A DNA stretch of 51,322 bases from Spirochaetales bacterium (GTDB lineage: Bacteria; Spirochaetota; Spirochaetia; Treponematales; UBA12059): the NCBI GenBank assembly GCA_016926955.1, contig JAFGNN010000063.1, positions 1-51,322 on the forward strand, given 5' to 3'. Shown here piece after piece: positions 48,928 to 51,322 of the stretch (position 1 is its first letter; every line of letters starts with the position of its first letter). Under the pieces are notes generated by a model. It worked only from the letters and a program-made list of their open reading frames with translations, had not been told where the DNA came from and did no database searches. The position numbers and the translations under genes were made by a program.

Positions 48928-49686
48928 TCAGGCGAAGGCCTGCCAGGCAAGCTTCGCGCAGAGGGCCAGCGCGATCACGATAAAAATCGGCTTGATCACC
49001 TTGGCCCCGTTCTTTATGGCGATGTGCGTGCCCACCCAGGCGCCGGCCACCATGGCGAGAGCCATCGGCACGGCGGCCGGATACACGATTTTCCCGCTCG
49101 CCGCGAACAGGGCGAGCGACACCGCGTTGCTGGCGAAGTTCAGGATCTTCCCGTTGGCCGCCGCCCCCACGAAATCGTAACCGTAAACGCTGATGAACAG
49201 GAATATGAGGAAGCTTCCCGTGCCGGGTCCGAAGAATCCGTCGTAGAAACCGAGCGCCAGGGCGAAGGCCATGCCGGCGGCGTGCCCCGAGCGGCTGTGT
49301 CCACGGAAGCGGTCCGTCGCACCGAAATCTTTTTTCAGCGAGGTATAAACGGCAACCGCGAGCACCATGACCACGATCAAGGCGTTGAGGACACGCTCGT
49401 CCAGGGCCAGCGCGGTGCGCACGCCGAGGGCGGCGCCGAGCGCGGTGCAGGGCAGCTGCCAGAGGACCAGGGCAAAGTCGATGCGCTTCGAGAAGGCGAA
49501 CCTGACGGTGCTGGTAAGGCTCGCGCAGGTGCTTGCGAATTTGTTCGTCCCCAGGGCGAGGTGGGGCGGAACGCCGGCAGCCAGGATTGCCGGCAGACTG
49601 ATCAGCCCGCCGCCTCCGGCTATGGAATCAACCGCCGCCGCAAGGAAGCCGGCGGCGCTGAGGAAGGCTATCATGCTTGCGCTCAT
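48928..49686 (-). CDS. TSUP family permease (TauE/SafE type)
   Basis: An integral membrane protein of 252 residues with about seven hydrophobic segments, of the TauE/SafE/TSUP group that moves sulfur-containing or carboxylate anions. Motifs are SIAGGGGLISLPAILAAGVPPHLALGTNK near the N-terminus and YDGFFGPGTGSFLIF in the middle. The ATG at 49686 has GGGGAG about ten bases upstream. It is 109 bases from the next gene upstream and may be transcribed with it. The substrate is unknown. Confidence 0.88.
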   Translation of the reverse strand: MSASMIAFLSAAGFLAAAVDSIAGGGGLISLPAILAAGVPPHLALGTNKFASTCASLTSTVRFAFSKRIDFALVLWQLPCTALGAALGVRTALALDERVLNALIVVMVLAVAVYTSLKKDFGATDRFRGHSRSGHAAGMAFALALGFYDGFFGPGTGSFLIFLFISVYGYDFVGAAANGKILNFASNAVSLALFAASGKIVYPAAVPMALAMVAGAWVGTHIAIKNGAKVIKPIFIVIALALCAKLAWQAFA

Positions 49687-49794
49687 GCGGTGCTCCCCAA
49701 GCGCGCCACCGAATATTGGCGCGCGTTCGCGCGGATGCGACCCGGTTGCCCGAAGGCCGGCCCGCGCACTTCCTTCCGGCCGACGGAGCGGCCG

Positions 49795-50325
49795 TCAAGC
49801 GCCGAGCATGTCCTCCAGCAGGGCGTCCACGTCGGATTGGTCCAGGTCGGACTTGCGCTCGAAGGCCAGCTCCTGATTGGCCGCCCTCAACTTTCGCAGG
49901 AGTCCGTAGATCACTACCAGCAACAGCTTGTTCCCGCCGCCGGGCTGATCCCGGATGAAGGCCGAAACGTCCGAGCGGTGCAGTCGTATGAGCGTGGCCG
50001 CGTCCGCCGTCCTGACGCTGGCCGTCCGGCGCACGTTCATGAACAGCCCTGCTTCGCCGAAGGCGTCGCCCGGGCCGAGCGTGCACATGTACACGTCCTT
50101 CTCCGCGTCCGTCCCGTCGCGTACGCTCACGGAAACCGTGCCTTCCAGTATCCCGTAGAAGTAGCTCTCCAGCTCCCCCTCGCCGACCACGAGTTCCCCC
50201 GGCCTGTAGCGGAGGAAGCTTGCCATGCCGACTATCGCCTCAAGCTCGGTCGGCGACAGGTAACGGAACGCCATGATGCCCGCGGTCTTCTTGCGCCACG
50301 CGGCCTTGTCAGCGAGTTCTTCCAT
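49795..50325 (-). CDS. Orphan cyclic-nucleotide-binding domain protein
   Basis: A soluble protein of 176 residues with one Crp-type cyclic-nucleotide-binding domain: RPGELVVGEGELESYFYGILEG, then the phosphate-binding cassette FGEAGLFMNVRRTASVR with its arginine. There is no helix-turn-helix; the end is a helical tail (residues 140-176). It may report the cAMP made by the cyclase at 24-25.7 kb, by binding a partner. The ATG at 50325 has no ribosome binding site; TAGACT lies about ten bases upstream on the coding strand. The frame is open for 12 further codons upstream. Confidence 0.82.
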   Translation of the reverse strand: MEELADKAAWRKKTAGIMAFRYLSPTELEAIVGMASFLRYRPGELVVGEGELESYFYGILEGTVSVSVRDGTDAEKDVYMCTLGPGDAFGEAGLFMNVRRTASVRTADAATLIRLHRSDVSAFIRDQPGGGNKLLLVVIYGLLRKLRAANQELAFERKSDLDQSDVDALLEDMLGA

Positions 50326-50429
50326 GGCAGCCAGTCTATGGCAGACCAGGCGCGAGCGCAACGCGAATTATTCCACGGCGCCCCGCAAGCGCCGCGACGG
50401 GCCGGCGGCGCTCATCGATCGGAGGCACC

Positions 50430-51002
50430 ATGAACTCCGTCTACGAATCCCCCGAGGGCGAGGCCGAAACCCGCCCCGACGTCCGTGAACGACTCTCCCT
50501 CGCGGGGCCCGGCGCGGTCAGCGACGTCGAGCTCCTGATGGCGCTTATCGGATCTGGCGGCAAGGGCCGCAAGGTGCGCGCCCTGGCCCGCGAGACGCTC
50601 GCGCTCGTGGACGGCTCGGCCGCGCCGCCCGAGCCCGGGCGCCTTTCCTCGCTCGACGGCGTCGGCAACGCTCTGGCCTGCCGCATCGCGGCCGCCCTCG
50701 AGCTCGGCCGCAGGCTCTACGGCCACCGGGAACGCAGGATTTCCGGCCCCCGCGACGTGTGGCCGCTCGTCGCGCACTGGGCGGACCGCAAGCAGGAGCG
50801 CTTCATCAGCGTCTCGCTCAACGGCGCCCACGAGGTCATCTCGGTCCGCATCGTCTCGGTCGGCCTGGTCAATCGAACCATCCTCGCTACATTATTTAGT
50901 AGTTATTTTATTTCTATGCAAATATACCCAATAACCCAAAATAGACTGCATTTGCAAATGGATGTTTCATTTATTAAAACGGAAAAGGTTTGCGTTTTAT
51001 GA
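50430..51002 (+). pseudogene. radC: RadC family protein, truncated at a GC-content junction
   Basis: The first ~150 codons match RadC (UPF0758): RERLSLAGPGAVSDVELLMALIGSGGKG, the helix-hairpin-helix-like SSLDGVGNALACRIAAALELGRRL, then KQERFISVSLNGAHEVISVRIVSVGLVNRTI. At this point the family continues with HPREVF and the JAMM metalloprotease motif. Here, from about 50880-50890, the sequence turns AT-rich and the frame ends at 51002 with unrelated residues. The catalytic domain is missing. GGAGG lies four bases before the ATG. Either an AT-rich element inserted here or two sequences were joined in assembly. Confidence 0.8.
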
Positions 51003-51322
51003 TTTGTGGCAAGTTTGAAGTTGCATGAGATTGAAGTGGGATGTTAAAGCAAGACCATCCTTCTCCGCTTATCAAATGACCTTACAGGCAGAAGATTGAT
51101 AGATTATCCAGTTTACCGACTTTTTTATTACTAAATATGTCATACATGAAGTTAATGTGAATACTTCAATAAGGGATTTTCAATATGGAGAACTTAAGGG
51201 ATGATGTCTCCACTTCTAAGTCTCGTAGAGAGTGTAGATGCCTTTCGGAGTATTCCCGTTCGGATGCGACACTCTTCTTCACCTTCGATTACTATCTTTT
51301 TTAGTAAATTTGGGAAGTAATC
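50889..51322. other. AT-rich tail of unknown origin
   Basis: The last ~430 bases have strikingly low GC, unlike everything before. I find no gene family. A 12-bp palindrome CATTTGCAAATG lies at 50949-50960. One short frame of 39 codons at 51185-51304 follows a weak AAGGGA, but nothing marks it as real. No copy of the GGGACAGA word occurs here. Confidence 0.6.

Noticed and set aside
1-51322. tRNA or rRNA genes
   Set aside because: I saw no cloverleaf with a convincing T-loop and no conserved rRNA text, though a dedicated search (tRNAscan, Infernal) was not possible here.

Overview
This is a GC-rich window (roughly two-thirds G+C by eye) from a bacterial chromosome. The last ~430 bases are abruptly AT-rich. 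I see no rRNA, tRNA or CRISPR array. The gene set suggests an anaerobic, sugar- and amino-acid-using bacterium: desulfoferrodoxin, rubredoxin and rubrerythrin; mglBAC and livKHMGF transporters; a GH77 glucanotransferase; a LytS/YesN-type sensor pair; several lipoproteins. A member of Spirochaetota is my best guess, but no marker gene here proves it.

Layout. 0.2-1.8 kb (-): purC and clpP. 2.3-4.0 kb (+): a thioredoxin-like lipoprotein and a CcdA-type membrane thiol transporter. 4.0-6.1 kb (-): a cation/proton antiporter. 6.2-16.8 kb (-): a sugar regulon. A binding-protein sensor, a LytS-type kinase and a YesN-type regulator are joined by 4-nt overlaps. They are followed by mglB, mglA and mglC, then an M42 peptidase, a phosphoribosyltransferase and an amino-acid racemase. 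17-24 kb: a GPH sugar symporter, a REP-associated tyrosine transposase (RAYT), a DUF2804 protein, a TspO-like protein, isoaspartyl dipeptidase and a cation-efflux protein. 24-30 kb (+): an adenylate cyclase coupled to a large HEAT-repeat membrane protein, a small cysteine-cluster protein on the other strand, and a histidine-kinase-like membrane protein. 30-35 kb (-): livKHMGF. 35-40 kb: pyk (+), then malQ and radA (-). 40-47 kb: a von Willebrand/CsgG-like lipoprotein (-), then rRNA methyltransferase, a degenerate 5'-nucleotidase lipoprotein and a histidine kinase (+). 47-50 kb (-): a small unknown gene, rubredoxin, desulfoferrodoxin, rubrerythrin, a TSUP permease and an orphan cyclic-nucleotide-binding protein. 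50.4 kb to the end: the 5' part of radC, broken where the AT-rich sequence begins.

The most striking feature is a short word, GGGACAGA(C/G)CT. It occurs dozens of times: as single copies in both intergenic and coding DNA, and as three ordered arrays (1875-2066, 12538-12684, 40180-40358) upstream of clpP/tlpA, mglB and radA. A RAYT gene sits beside its own cluster of copies, so a REP-like element family is the leading explanation. The regular spacing and the copies read through inside genes make it worth separate study. Other points of interest are the three-component sugar-sensing cassette beside mglBAC, and a catalytically degenerate 5'-nucleotidase paired with a kinase that has lost key ATP-site residues.
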